A DNA stretch of 34,704 bases from Tritrichomonas foetus (Eukaryota > Parabasalia > Tritrichomonadida > Tritrichomonadidae), in NCBI GenBank assembly GCA_001839685.1, contig MLAK01001065.1, forward strand, positions 1-34,704, read 5' to 3'. Of this stretch, positions 18,390 through 27,319 are shown one piece after another. Within the stretch, counting starts at the first letter, position 1. Every line of letters starts with the position of its first letter. Under the pieces are notes generated by a model. The model worked only from the letters and a program-made list of their open reading frames with translations, made no database searches and was not told where the DNA came from. Made by a program: the position numbers and the translations under genes.

Positions 18390-20090
18390 ATGGAGCTTTG
18401 CTACAAAGTGAAGGCAATCGGAAACCCAATGCCATTTTATTATTATCCATCCAAGAAAGCTTCTTCATGGATCTACAACAGCGACTTCAGACTCGTTGAC
18501 CCGCCAGATGGTTTTTACGCCGATCCACCAGCCCCAACGTATGTTGATGTGCGTGAAAGGGGAGTGAAAGGCCAGCGTCCACGAACAAGGTCTTCCTCGA
18601 CTCATTCAACTGCAAGCAAAGAAAACAATAATACAAGTTCAAAAACAAGCGATCGAGTTAACAGCAAAATCGTTAAAACTATTCAAAATCTTGATAACGA
18701 CGAAAACGAAGAATTTAATTACATGCTTTACAGCTATTTAGAGGGCAATGATAAAATTCCACTTAGCTTTATGAAAATGCCATATTTCCCGTCAGACATC
18801 TTCGTTTTATTCGATGGGCCAACAATCAAGAAAAATCTCACAGATTTGATGAAATTGAAGAATTGGTCAGTATCAAAATCATCAACAAAACAAAATAATA
18901 CTAAATTAAATAACAGGCCAGGAAGTCCAAAAAGCGAAAAATCTGAAGAGAAATTTGAGAAAAAGAAAGAAGTTCCTATAAAGAAAGGAATTTCTATCGA
19001 GGATATAATTAACCCTGCTAACAAAACTCTCCATGGTACAATTTTGAATGATACACCAAATAATTTATCAAGCCATATCGTCAATTTAACCAAAACATGC
19101 CGTTCATTCATCACACAAAGTGATTACACACGAATTGTTGATATCATCAAGCGAATTGAAACTCATCCAGATGTTCTTTCTGATCTTGCTGTTTTTATGA
19201 TGTCACAGACAAACTCTAAACAAGCGAACCAAAGCATTAAAAATGCATGGGAACTCTTTACAATTATTATATCTCGCTTCAAGATCGAAAATGATTTCTT
19301 AAACAAAATTTTAAGATCATATTTCGCAATCGTCGCTAGTTCTGTAAAATCTACAAATGAAATCCGTAATTTTGCAATGATTTGCTTGTTTAGATTATCG
19401 TGTGAAAATACGCCAATAATTAAATATGATCCAACTGCACCACTTCTATTCTTTTCCGATTGCTGTTCACCAAAGCATCTCTTTGGTGTTTCGCTTGGTG
19501 AAGTTCTTTATAAAGAGCGTGTTTTGAACGAATCTGCAAAATCACCAACCTTGGTTCCATTTATTATACGAAAATTAGTAACTAAACTTATATTATCAGG
19601 TGCCTTTAAGACAAGAGAAATCTTCAATCAAAAGTCTATCTCACACACCGAGAAAGTTGCAACTATCCAAAGGTTAAATAAAGGTGATTGGGAAATCGAT
19701 GTTGCAAACATCCACACTGTTGCGGCGATCTTAAAACACTTCTTAAAGAACTTACAAGAACCACTCCTTCCAAACTCAATGGTCGACAAATTAGATCCTG
19801 AAATGGAAGGATACAAATGCGTTCAACTTGCCAATACTCTACCAAATGAAAATATGGACACTTTGATGTACATTGTTGGATTTCTTCAGGAACTTTCAAC
19901 CCACGAGCGCGAAACATTGATGAATACCAAAAGACTTGCTGCTGCAGTCGCACCATCACTTGCAAGAAAACCACCAATCGACCAATTCAAGTCAGATGAC
20001 CTACTCCAATACCAAAGATCGCTCGAACGATTCTTGTTGTGCTTGATCAACGATTGGAACACTGAAGAAGTCTATAATGCAGACGCTTGA
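18390..20090 (+). CDS. MyTH4-RhoGAP domain protein, arginine finger missing
   Basis: A 566-residue protein. The N-terminus has a YYYPS..ASSW stretch that may be a degenerate WW-like module, then a Lys/Ser-rich linker. Residues about 233-340 look like a MyTH4 domain (SQTN...NAWELFTIIISRF). Residues about 364-555 look like a RhoGAP domain (FGVSLGEVL, ILKHFLKNLQEPLLP, NTKRLAAAVAPSL). The order matches the ARHGAP39/Vilse family, which switches off Rho-family GTPases and links them to the cytoskeleton. The arginine finger, normally in G-I-F-R-x-S-G, is replaced: the sequence reads EIFNQKS with Asn413 at that place. It may bind Rho GTPases without stimulating hydrolysis. The start is supported by a nearby initiator. 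Confidence 0.85.
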   Translation: MELCYKVKAIGNPMPFYYYPSKKASSWIYNSDFRLVDPPDGFYADPPAPTYVDVRERGVKGQRPRTRSSSTHSTASKENNNTSSKTSDRVNSKIVKTIQNLDNDENEEFNYMLYSYLEGNDKIPLSFMKMPYFPSDIFVLFDGPTIKKNLTDLMKLKNWSVSKSSTKQNNTKLNNRPGSPKSEKSEEKFEKKKEVPIKKGISIEDIINPANKTLHGTILNDTPNNLSSHIVNLTKTCRSFITQSDYTRIVDIIKRIETHPDVLSDLAVFMMSQTNSKQANQSIKNAWELFTIIISRFKIENDFLNKILRSYFAIVASSVKSTNEIRNFAMICLFRLSCENTPIIKYDPTAPLLFFSDCCSPKHLFGVSLGEVLYKERVLNESAKSPTLVPFIIRKLVTKLILSGAFKTREIFNQKSISHTEKVATIQRLNKGDWEIDVANIHTVAAILKHFLKNLQEPLLPNSMVDKLDPEMEGYKCVQLANTLPNENMDTLMYIVGFLQELSTHERETLMNTKRLAAAVAPSLARKPPIDQFKSDDLLQYQRSLERFLLCLINDWNTEEVYNADA

Positions 20091-20412
20091 AAATGTATAC
20101 TAAAGTATTTATTCCGTTGAATTGGTTATGCTTTTATTTCTTTTTATTCTCTCATTCTTTTCATTCTCTATTTCCTAATCACTTAAATCCCCATATTTCT
20201 TGGGTGTCATTTTGATATCTTGAAACTTTTTTCACCCAATCTTTAACAACAGAATCATATTTTAATCATGTTACCAAAATATGCTCATGTTTAAGTGATA
20301 CTTCTAGAAGTACTATGAAAATCTAAAATACAGGGGGCAAAATTAGTGGAGCTGCTTTATTTTTTATTCGTTTATTTGTAAAAAAATGATAAATGAAAGA
20401 TTCACAATGATA
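20091..20412. other. Convergent 3' intergenic region
   Basis: 322 bases between the converging ends of the RhoGAP-like gene and the small minus-strand gene. It is AT-rich and holds only transcript ends; nothing else was recognised. It has no copy of the ACTTTTTGA element found upstream of starts. Confidence 0.5.
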
Positions 20413-20877
20413 TTAATAGGCACTGAGTAAATCAGCTGCTGCTTCAACATGCCTGCGTGCTACCTTGATCTTACAGTCAATAACAACAGAAGCAACATCT
20501 CTTGTTGCATGTGCTGGACCACAAAATTGCTGCTGGTATTGTTGAATGCGATATTCTCTGTAATTTGGATCAAATGCTGTGCCTTCAAACATTGATGTTT
20601 TCGGTGTCACATTAGAGTGAGGTCTTTGATACGTTACATTGAGATTGGTCTGGTTGCGCTTTTCGAAGTCTGGACTTACAACGTTTGGAAACTTGGACTT
20701 GAATTCATCGAATAATTCTTGTCCAGATGGAGTATTAGACCAGTGATCCCAACCAAGTGATGCTTGGTGGGCAGCGTGTCTCTGATCTAAGACTTGTCTT
20801 CGGTATTCAATTACTTTTTCGGTCATTGGTGAGATAAGTGATGGTCCTCGTGGGTATGAACATCCAGCAACAGTCAT
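20413..20877 (-). CDS. Small protein of unknown function
   Basis: A 154-residue protein of unrecognised family. It is credible as a gene because its base composition is higher in G/C than the flanks, its amino-acid composition is balanced, and a TCATTT initiator lies 11 bases before the ATG (minus strand, 20889-20894). It is rich in Arg, Gln, Tyr and Pro, has a Tyr/Arg/Gln stretch (REYRIQQYQQQF) at about 107-118, and ends in a basic, Ala-rich helix-like segment. It has no signal peptide, membrane segment or repeats. A compact, basic, soluble protein of this kind could be structural, for example part of the flagellar or cortical cytoskeleton, but that is a guess. Confidence 0.7.
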   Translation of the reverse strand: MTVAGCSYPRGPSLISPMTEKVIEYRRQVLDQRHAAHQASLGWDHWSNTPSGQELFDEFKSKFPNVVSPDFEKRNQTNLNVTYQRPHSNVTPKTSMFEGTAFDPNYREYRIQQYQQQFCGPAHATRDVASVVIDCKIKVARRHVEAAADLLSAY

Positions 20878-21822
20878 TGGTGATATTTAAATGAATTTGA
20901 ATCTTGTGCTCGCATCTCAATTATCAGTAATTTATTTTCTATGAAATTGAATATCTTAACGTACAATCATAATCATTCTGTACGTTAAATTTCAGAAAAA
21001 GTTTCTTATCTCCCCCTTTCAATTCCAATTTTTGAGAAAAAAATTCTGCGCAATTTCCCGCTTTCATGCATTCATTGAGGAAATTTTCTAAACGTTATTT
21101 TGCATTTATTTCGATATGATCATCAATAAGTTATATGAATAAGTCATTATTAAGATCAACGATGACTTTATCTCAGCCAATCCAATCTCATATTTTGTAT
21201 TACTTTATTTTTCTTGATCAAATTCAACAAGGTTCCCTAAATCATTGTTATTACTTAATTCCTGCTTTTAGAAATACTCCTATGGAATAATAAGTATTTT
21301 CAATGAGTAGTTTTTTCATATAACACAAATTCTGATATGATATTTCTGTGATTCATATAAAAACTCATTCAATATTTTCAATTCGAATTTTGAAAGACTA
21401 TAAAAAAATTCTGAAGGATCTCTGAATAATTAACACTCATTTCGTCAATTTCTGTTACAAAAAATCGTGGAAAAAAAAATCTTTTGTGAAAATCACAGAT
21501 ACTTGTTCATGAAATTTACGCCTCATAAATAGAAAAAAAAGCATCTATTGCGGTGATATTAATCATTGTTCAAAGTTGATTAAATTCCTTGGCATTTTCT
21601 TAAAATTTTTCCAAATTAATCAAGTAAAAACCAGTTTTATTCTGATGAGTCTTCTTATCGTAAACTTTTTCATGATAAATAAAAACGAAGTTAAATGAAA
21701 AAGTTCACAATTTCTGCGATATGTGAATAGTATTATAAAAATCACTTTTCAAAGCAACGATAAGAAAAAGTTGAATTTTTATTCTCAAATAACTGCTTCA
21801 AAATCAAGCAAAAACTCGATTG
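20878..21822. other. Divergent intergenic region
   Basis: 945 bases between two divergently transcribed genes, with no credible frame. The left edge holds the initiator of the small minus-strand gene (20889-20894). The right part holds several near-matches to the ACTTTTTGA element (TAAACTTTTTCATG at about 21661, GAAAAAGTTGAAT at about 21768). No clear TCATT initiator precedes the ATG at 21823; CTCAAATAAC at about 21784 is the nearest candidate. Confidence 0.45.
20889..20894 (-). promoter_or_regulatory. Initiator-like element (TCATTT, minus strand)
   Basis: On the minus strand TCATTT, followed by AAATATCACCA, sits 11 bases before the ATG of the small unknown gene. It matches the trichomonad initiator pattern and supports that gene being real. 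Confidence 0.45.
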
Positions 21823-24084
21823 ATGCTCCTTCTCTTTACCATTCTCCCAGCGCTTATCAAATCGAAAGACTTTTACATATGCATATACGCACCAGGTAAT
21901 CAATATGATGATTGTGGAGATTGGCCCCCAAATGGGGCACCAATCGATCTTCTTCTCGAAAATAAAACAGATTTCTCATCTTTACTGCTCCACGCCGGCG
22001 ATTATGTGTACCTAGGTGTAGGGAATGTCCCCAACCTCCCAATTGACCTAGGAACATTGACCACGTCGTCTCATGTTATCAATATGATTATTAACACAAC
22101 AAATCCCGACAATAATACAATTATGTTCGATTTCCAAGTTTCCCAGTTCGATGACCTGTCAGCCCTCACATTTAACAGCCTGCAATTGAAACCCTATAAC
22201 AGATCGATCGTTCATACAACATCAACCACTCACAGCTACGTTTTAATTTTCAATAACTGCAATTTTTTGGACGGCTATACTTTCGAATCTGACATTTTCA
22301 GGCCGCTTCAATCATTTCGATTTTCCGATGTTACAATTGTTGAGAAATATGACATTTGGCAAGGTTCAATTCATCATACTCCTGTATTAGAAAATTTTTT
22401 ATTTTCTGAAAATACCACTCTTGTCTATCCAACCAAAAATCGAACCGATGCCACTGATATCACATTTACTCATTCAAAAATGACTGGTGAAGTGACTTTA
22501 ATTACTGATTATTTTGAGCATCCCAATTTTATTCTCAAATCTCCATTTGATGAACCAGATTTTGGATTTATTTATATTGCTCCTGTTAAAGAAGTGACTT
22601 TTTCTGGGGGTTGGGGTGAAAATACAACTTTGGGAGAAGGTATCAGAATTTTGATGACAAAAGGAAATTTTTTGACAATAATTTGTGGTGAACGTGATTT
22701 TATTCTTCCATTATCAGCACAGATGCAAAATCCATCTGATCAATTTAACGTAATTGTGAAAGGAGTTGAAGAAAGAATTGAATTGTCACCAATGTGGAAT
22801 ATTTCATGTCCTTCAATTTTTACAAGAAATGATAAAAGTAAAGAACTCTACATTTATCAGATGCGCTTTTTGACACCACAAGCATGTGTATACAGAGCAG
22901 ATATCACTAAGAAGAAGTTTTTTGTGAATGATGTAATAATTAAAGATAACATAACTTATTATTTTCCAGGTAAAAATGATTTCTATCTTCGTAGAAACTT
23001 CATTGTCCGTCCAAATACAATTGTATATGTTGACGGTAAAATTAACTTCGACAAAAATACAGCTGTTATGGAATTAGTATGGGATAGTCATCTTGGCTGG
23101 CCTTATGTGGAAGTTCTCCAGCCAGAATTCGGTACATCAAAAACTTTCCCGAAAATTGCATTATCTGATTACGAACCAATTGAGCGTATTGCTGATGCAA
23201 ACAACACATATGCTGATATTATTGGTGTTCCTCACAAACTTGTCTGTGGAAATGGTATGCTTCCATTTGAAAAATCTAAATTTATGTTTATGTCATTAAA
23301 TCCAAGTTTTTTGGATAACGGCGTGTGGGATTATTACTGGGAGACAAATAATGAAACCGGATACACTTGTTTAGTTGTAAATATGACAGATTTCCCTGAA
23401 GTTCCTATAATTCCAGTTCCAACCCAATCAAAGGATCCTGCAGCAGTCGACAGAAATGCGATGATTGGAATGATTGTTACTTTTGTGTTTTTATTTATTG
23501 CAGCGATTCTTGGATACTTCTCTAAGTACCTTCCATCCAACAGACGTGATCGTGCCAAAGAACTTGCTGAAAAACGTGGCTCCATCGAACCAGAAACAGA
23601 TAGTGACCAAACAGATGCAACTAAAGCAATGAGTGAATCAGAGCTTTCATTTAGAGATTTGAACTTTGATCCAGATTTAAGTGAATATTCATTAGATACT
23701 ACAATGGATACTCATCGTGAAAATGCTTATGCAAGATATGATGAAATGTCAAATTCTTCTTATGATATAGATGATTATGGACACTATAGTGAATCACAAA
23801 GCCAATCACAAAGTAGTATTTCTCGTCAATCAAAAATGAACAAAAGTGCAAGATCATTTAGATCTAATCCTAATTATTCCGAAGATTCAATGTCACAGTC
23901 AAAGAAACTACCAGAAGAAGATGGAGGAACACCAGCAGAACCAACAGCTACTGGAAAACTTGATTTACTACAAGTACCTTTAGTTGATCCAAGAGAAAGA
24001 AAGAAGGAAGCTGTGGAACAGGCTAAAGAAGCTGAAAGACAAAGAAAGAAACATAAGAAATCTAAAAAGAAGATGCAACCATGA
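21823..24084 (+). CDS. Type I membrane (surface) protein of unknown family
   Basis: A 753-residue protein with a signal peptide (about residues 1-14, Leu-rich), a large extracellular part to about residue 545, one transmembrane helix at about 547-567 (IGMIVTFVFLFIAAILGYF) followed by the charged stop-transfer SNRRDR, and a cytoplasmic tail of about 185 residues. The ectodomain has many N-glycosylation sequons and repeated short beta-like strands, which would fit a beta-rich adhesin or receptor. No named domain and no leucine-rich repeats were recognised. The tail is acidic and Ser/Tyr-rich, with a SQSQSQSS stretch, then ends in a Lys-rich coiled-coil-like segment. The topology suggests a surface receptor that could signal or be endocytosed. 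ATG 21823 follows a TTG at 21820. Confidence 0.8.
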   Translation: MLLLFTILPALIKSKDFYICIYAPGNQYDDCGDWPPNGAPIDLLLENKTDFSSLLLHAGDYVYLGVGNVPNLPIDLGTLTTSSHVINMIINTTNPDNNTIMFDFQVSQFDDLSALTFNSLQLKPYNRSIVHTTSTTHSYVLIFNNCNFLDGYTFESDIFRPLQSFRFSDVTIVEKYDIWQGSIHHTPVLENFLFSENTTLVYPTKNRTDATDITFTHSKMTGEVTLITDYFEHPNFILKSPFDEPDFGFIYIAPVKEVTFSGGWGENTTLGEGIRILMTKGNFLTIICGERDFILPLSAQMQNPSDQFNVIVKGVEERIELSPMWNISCPSIFTRNDKSKELYIYQMRFLTPQACVYRADITKKKFFVNDVIIKDNITYYFPGKNDFYLRRNFIVRPNTIVYVDGKINFDKNTAVMELVWDSHLGWPYVEVLQPEFGTSKTFPKIALSDYEPIERIADANNTYADIIGVPHKLVCGNGMLPFEKSKFMFMSLNPSFLDNGVWDYYWETNNETGYTCLVVNMTDFPEVPIIPVPTQSKDPAAVDRNAMIGMIVTFVFLFIAAILGYFSKYLPSNRRDRAKELAEKRGSIEPETDSDQTDATKAMSESELSFRDLNFDPDLSEYSLDTTMDTHRENAYARYDEMSNSSYDIDDYGHYSESQSQSQSSISRQSKMNKSARSFRSNPNYSEDSMSQSKKLPEEDGGTPAEPTATGKLDLLQVPLVDPRERKKEAVEQAKEAERQRKKHKKSKKKMQP

Positions 24085-24412
24085 TTTATTCAATTGCTGA
24101 GATAAAACAATTTGTTTCAAGAGCATTTCGAATTATGATTATTAGAATATTAATAGAATTATATTTTTATGTTAAAATTTATATTACTTTACAAACTTAT
24201 TATTTTTTTACTAATTTTTGTATTGATCTATCTTAATCTATGATTTAAGTAGAATCTTTGATATGAATTTATCATATAACAGAACTCATGATGAATGTCT
24301 TTTCATTGAAATAGAAATAACAAAACAATTATAAATTAAATAATAAAGCAGAAAATGAATGGAACTAATATATATATTTACTCGTATTAAAATAAAACAC
24401 AAAGGTTTTTGA
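24085..24412. other. Convergent 3' intergenic region
   Basis: 328 bases between the converging ends of the membrane-protein gene and the CAMK-like kinase gene. It is AT-rich with a short TA run (about 24369-24378). No gene, promoter element or structured repeat was found. Confidence 0.5.
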
Positions 24413-25852
24413 TCATTCATCAAATGCGCATTTGCGAAGCTTTTGTATGGTCATACTATTGGCGCGCTTTGAAGCTGCTTCTGTTATTCTAGGATCTCTT
24501 AAAGTGAATGCTTTATGATGATGCTTGTGGTGTTTGTGTTTATGACTTTTCTTCTTATCTGTCGTTTCATTATTAATATTGACATCGCGCGTAATGACAT
24601 CCGACACATGATCAGAATCAAAGCTTCCATCACTATGTACTTCCTTTTCAGATCTTTTCTTTTTCTTTTTCTTGTCTTTCTTAGGGCTTTTCGTATTTTC
24701 ATCATGATTATGATGTTGCTTACGATTTAATTCTTCTTGTTTTTCTTCAAGTTTTTTATAGAAATCAGTGTTTATTTTTTCTAGAATTTCCTCATTATTT
24801 GTCGTGCTATCGTTTTGATTTTCGTTTGTTTTCACACGAATTGGGATTTCTACTTTCAAAGTTTTGATCAAATCATCAAAACCAATCAGATTTGTTGTAG
24901 ACATATTTGACTTCAGATTTTTGAAATCTTCTTCTCGAAAATCTTTGTGAATTCCACTTTTATAATCTTTTCCGAAAAACAAATCCAATTTCTTCAAAGT
25001 TAAAACTTTGCTTGGTTTTGATTTTTTGAATGAGTAAATATTCTTATCTTGTTGAAACCATTGACAGTTCAATATTTGTTCAATTGTTGCTCTTGTTTTT
25101 AAGCTCACACATAAAATGGAATTAATCAAAACCTTCACTTCCTTTGAAAAAAATGGAGGAAACGCATAATTTGCGGTTTTGATTTTGGTTTCAATATGTT
25201 TCTTGGTTTCACCTTTCCATGGAACGTTTCCCGCCAAAATTGTATAAAGAATTACTCCAGTACTCCAAATGTCACTTTTTCGGGCATCATAGGGCATTCC
25301 GCTGTAGCATTCTGGTGAAGCATAGCAGGGCGAACCAACTGGCGTTTTTGTGAGGCCATCTTTCCCAACAAATCGAGATAATCCAAAATCGGAAAGCTTC
25401 ACCTGCTTATTTTCGCCGAGGAGAATATTGTCCGGTTTTAAGTCACGATGGCAGATACCCAGTGAGTGCATAAATTGAAGAGCATTGAAAACTTGACGCA
25501 TGTAAAATCTTGCATCTTCTTCGTCAAGCCGTTTATTTTTCGTTCGCATGACTTCATCCAAAAGGGAACCGTGTGGACAATATTCCATTATAATGAAGTA
25601 AAATTTTTTCTCGTTAAATATATCGTGTATTCGAACAATATTCGGATGATACAATTGATGGTTAATTCGAATTTCTAATTGGAAGCGACGCGCCAAGTCT
25701 TTGTCTTTGAAAATGTTCTTCGGAATGATTTTGCATGCATAAACATTGTTATCTTTATCGATACGGGCAAGACGAACAACTGAGGAGGCTCCTTCGCCAA
25801 TTACATCGTAGAGTTTGTAAGGTCCAACATTCGTAAGCTCGCGAGCACACAT
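24413..25852 (-). CDS. CAMK-like serine/threonine protein kinase
   Basis: A 479-residue protein with an N-terminal kinase domain (about residues 12-266). Motifs are the glycine loop GEGASSVV (19-26), the ATP-binding Lys41 in ACK, HRDLKPDN (135-142), DFG (155-157), a TPVGSPCYASPE activation segment (about 170-181) and SDIWSTGVILY. The pattern, especially DFGLSR and GSPCYASPE, is of the CAMK/SNF1-like group, and all catalytic residues are present. The C-terminal 200 residues are charged: a Glu/Gln-rich probable coiled coil, a Lys run, a His/Lys-rich stretch, and a final conserved-looking segment. No calmodulin-binding or UBA domain was identified. The 5' codons are G/C-rich and the 3' codons AT-rich. 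Pathway unknown. Confidence 0.9.
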   Translation of the reverse strand: MCARELTNVGPYKLYDVIGEGASSVVRLARIDKDNNVYACKIIPKNIFKDKDLARRFQLEIRINHQLYHPNIVRIHDIFNEKKFYFIIMEYCPHGSLLDEVMRTKNKRLDEEDARFYMRQVFNALQFMHSLGICHRDLKPDNILLGENKQVKLSDFGLSRFVGKDGLTKTPVGSPCYASPECYSGMPYDARKSDIWSTGVILYTILAGNVPWKGETKKHIETKIKTANYAFPPFFSKEVKVLINSILCVSLKTRATIEQILNCQWFQQDKNIYSFKKSKPSKVLTLKKLDLFFGKDYKSGIHKDFREEDFKNLKSNMSTTNLIGFDDLIKTLKVEIPIRVKTNENQNDSTTNNEEILEKINTDFYKKLEEKQEELNRKQHHNHDENTKSPKKDKKKKKKRSEKEVHSDGSFDSDHVSDVITRDVNINNETTDKKKSHKHKHHKHHHKAFTLRDPRITEAASKRANSMTIQKLRKCAFDE

Positions 25853-26721
25853 GATGCGAAAAAGAAGATAAAAATGATTCCATTGGATTTTTCAATTGAT
25901 TGTTATTCAAAAGTTGCTCACAATTTTGTTGATTATTTTCGGGAAAATGAGGAGAATAGAAAAAATTAAACTTTTTGAATTAATACACATATGAAAAGAA
26001 AGATATACACTCCTATCAAATTGTGAGATTTATCAGATTTTGTTCGTTTTTTTGAAATTTATAAGTATTCAAAATCTGCTCGTAGTCAAAATGCGATTAA
26101 ATAATTGTCTTCATGGTTACAAAACCATTTGACTAAATAAATCAGATGAAAAAAAAAAGAGTTGAAGAACGATCAGAATATTTCTTCAGAAAATTGAGAG
26201 AATACTTTACTAATTCAATTCGTAGAAATTTTCTTTCTGCACGAATAAAGAAATTCATTTTGAAGAAACTTTCACTTCAGTTTCATGTCATTATGGCATT
26301 ACTGGAAACCACAGAATAGTGAATTTTTACCAACTTCTTTCGTCCTCATGAGTGAAATTTGAGACCAAATAGCAATTGAAAATTACTGCCCGTTTTTATT
26401 GTCATGTGCTCATTTTCTCACTGAATCTTTCTTTAATATTAATAATTTCATGTGTAAAACATTAGATATTCAAAACCAACTATAAAAAAGATTGCCTAAC
26501 GATAGAATGAAAAAATTTGTATTTATTTGGCCTCTAAAAGATCAAAATTCACCTCTATATTTGACCAACAATTCACCTTGATATTAATGGAATATTCTTT
26601 TATCATTCCGTAATGCAAGGTATAACTACCACCATTATGCAGAGTGATTAAATTTTGGAAATAAAACCACAAGAAAACATGATGATAATATTAAATTTGT
26701 TTTTAATTTATTGTTATAAAA
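25853..26721. other. Intergenic region upstream of the CAMK-like kinase
   Basis: 869 bases without a gene. On the kinase side a minus-strand TCATTT initiator (25872-25877) lies 19 bases before the ATG, and ACTTTTTGA (plus-strand reading) lies at 25970-25978. The right part is AT-rich and contains the 3' end of the YaeR-like gene's transcript. Nothing else was recognised. Confidence 0.45.
25872..25877 (-). promoter_or_regulatory. Initiator-like element (TCATTT, minus strand)
   Basis: On the minus strand TCATTTTTATC lies about 20 bases before the kinase ATG at 25852. It matches the trichomonad initiator pattern seen at most other starts in the window. Confidence 0.45.
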
Positions 26722-27108
26722 TTAATCTTCGTAGATTTCTAGAGGAAGCCTATCTGGATCTTGAAAGAAAGTGAATTTCTTTCCAGTATATTCATCAATT
26801 CGAATTGGTTCTGTTTTAACACCATTAGCTTCAAGGTGTTTGACAGCATCTTCGATTGAAGGAACAGCAAATGCCAAGTGTCTCAGGCCAACTGCCTCTG
26901 GATTTGTAACTCTTTCTGGAGGATTTGGAAATGAAAACAATTCAATTACGTAATGATCATTTAAATATAAATCCGTTTTATATGAATTTCTTTCTTTTCT
27001 ATAATTTTCACTTCCAACTTTGAAGCCAAGAATATTACAATAGAAGTCCTTGCTTTTTTGATAATCAGAACAAATTATAGCAATATGATGAACATGTTTA
27101 ATCTCCAT
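26722..27108 (-). CDS. VOC-superfamily protein, YaeR/glyoxalase I-like
   Basis: A 128-residue single-domain protein of the vicinal oxygen chelate superfamily. It closely resembles the bacterial YaeR/YwkD group in length and in motif order: VHHIAII at the start, DFYCNILGF, VIELFSFPNPPER, GLRHLAF, and FTFFQDPD..PLEIYE at the end. The expected metal ligands are His8, Glu56, His77 and Glu124. Glyoxalase I relatives isomerise the methylglyoxal-glutathione adduct, but the substrate of the YaeR group is uncertain, so the exact reaction is not claimed. The strong likeness to bacterial proteins suggests lateral transfer. No TCATT-type initiator was found next to its ATG; ACTTTTTCTGA lies about 120 bases upstream. 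It is soluble and probably cytosolic. Confidence 0.9.
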   Translation of the reverse strand: MEIKHVHHIAIICSDYQKSKDFYCNILGFKVGSENYRKERNSYKTDLYLNDHYVIELFSFPNPPERVTNPEAVGLRHLAFAVPSIEDAVKHLEANGVKTEPIRIDEYTGKKFTFFQDPDRLPLEIYED

Positions 27109-27319
27109 TTAAAAATCTAAGAATTTTTTGCGAAGTGTTTTTGTGTGCTTAAATGGTCATACATTTAACATTTTCCTCAAAATGTTGTCGATAAAATGAA
27201 TAAACTATTCAAAATAAATTCAAAGATGCAACTTTTTCTGACTATTTTCGTTCATTCAAGGTCAAATGTAAATCAGAGAATATGTCTGTAAGTAAAAAAA
27301 GATGATTGAAAAAACATTT

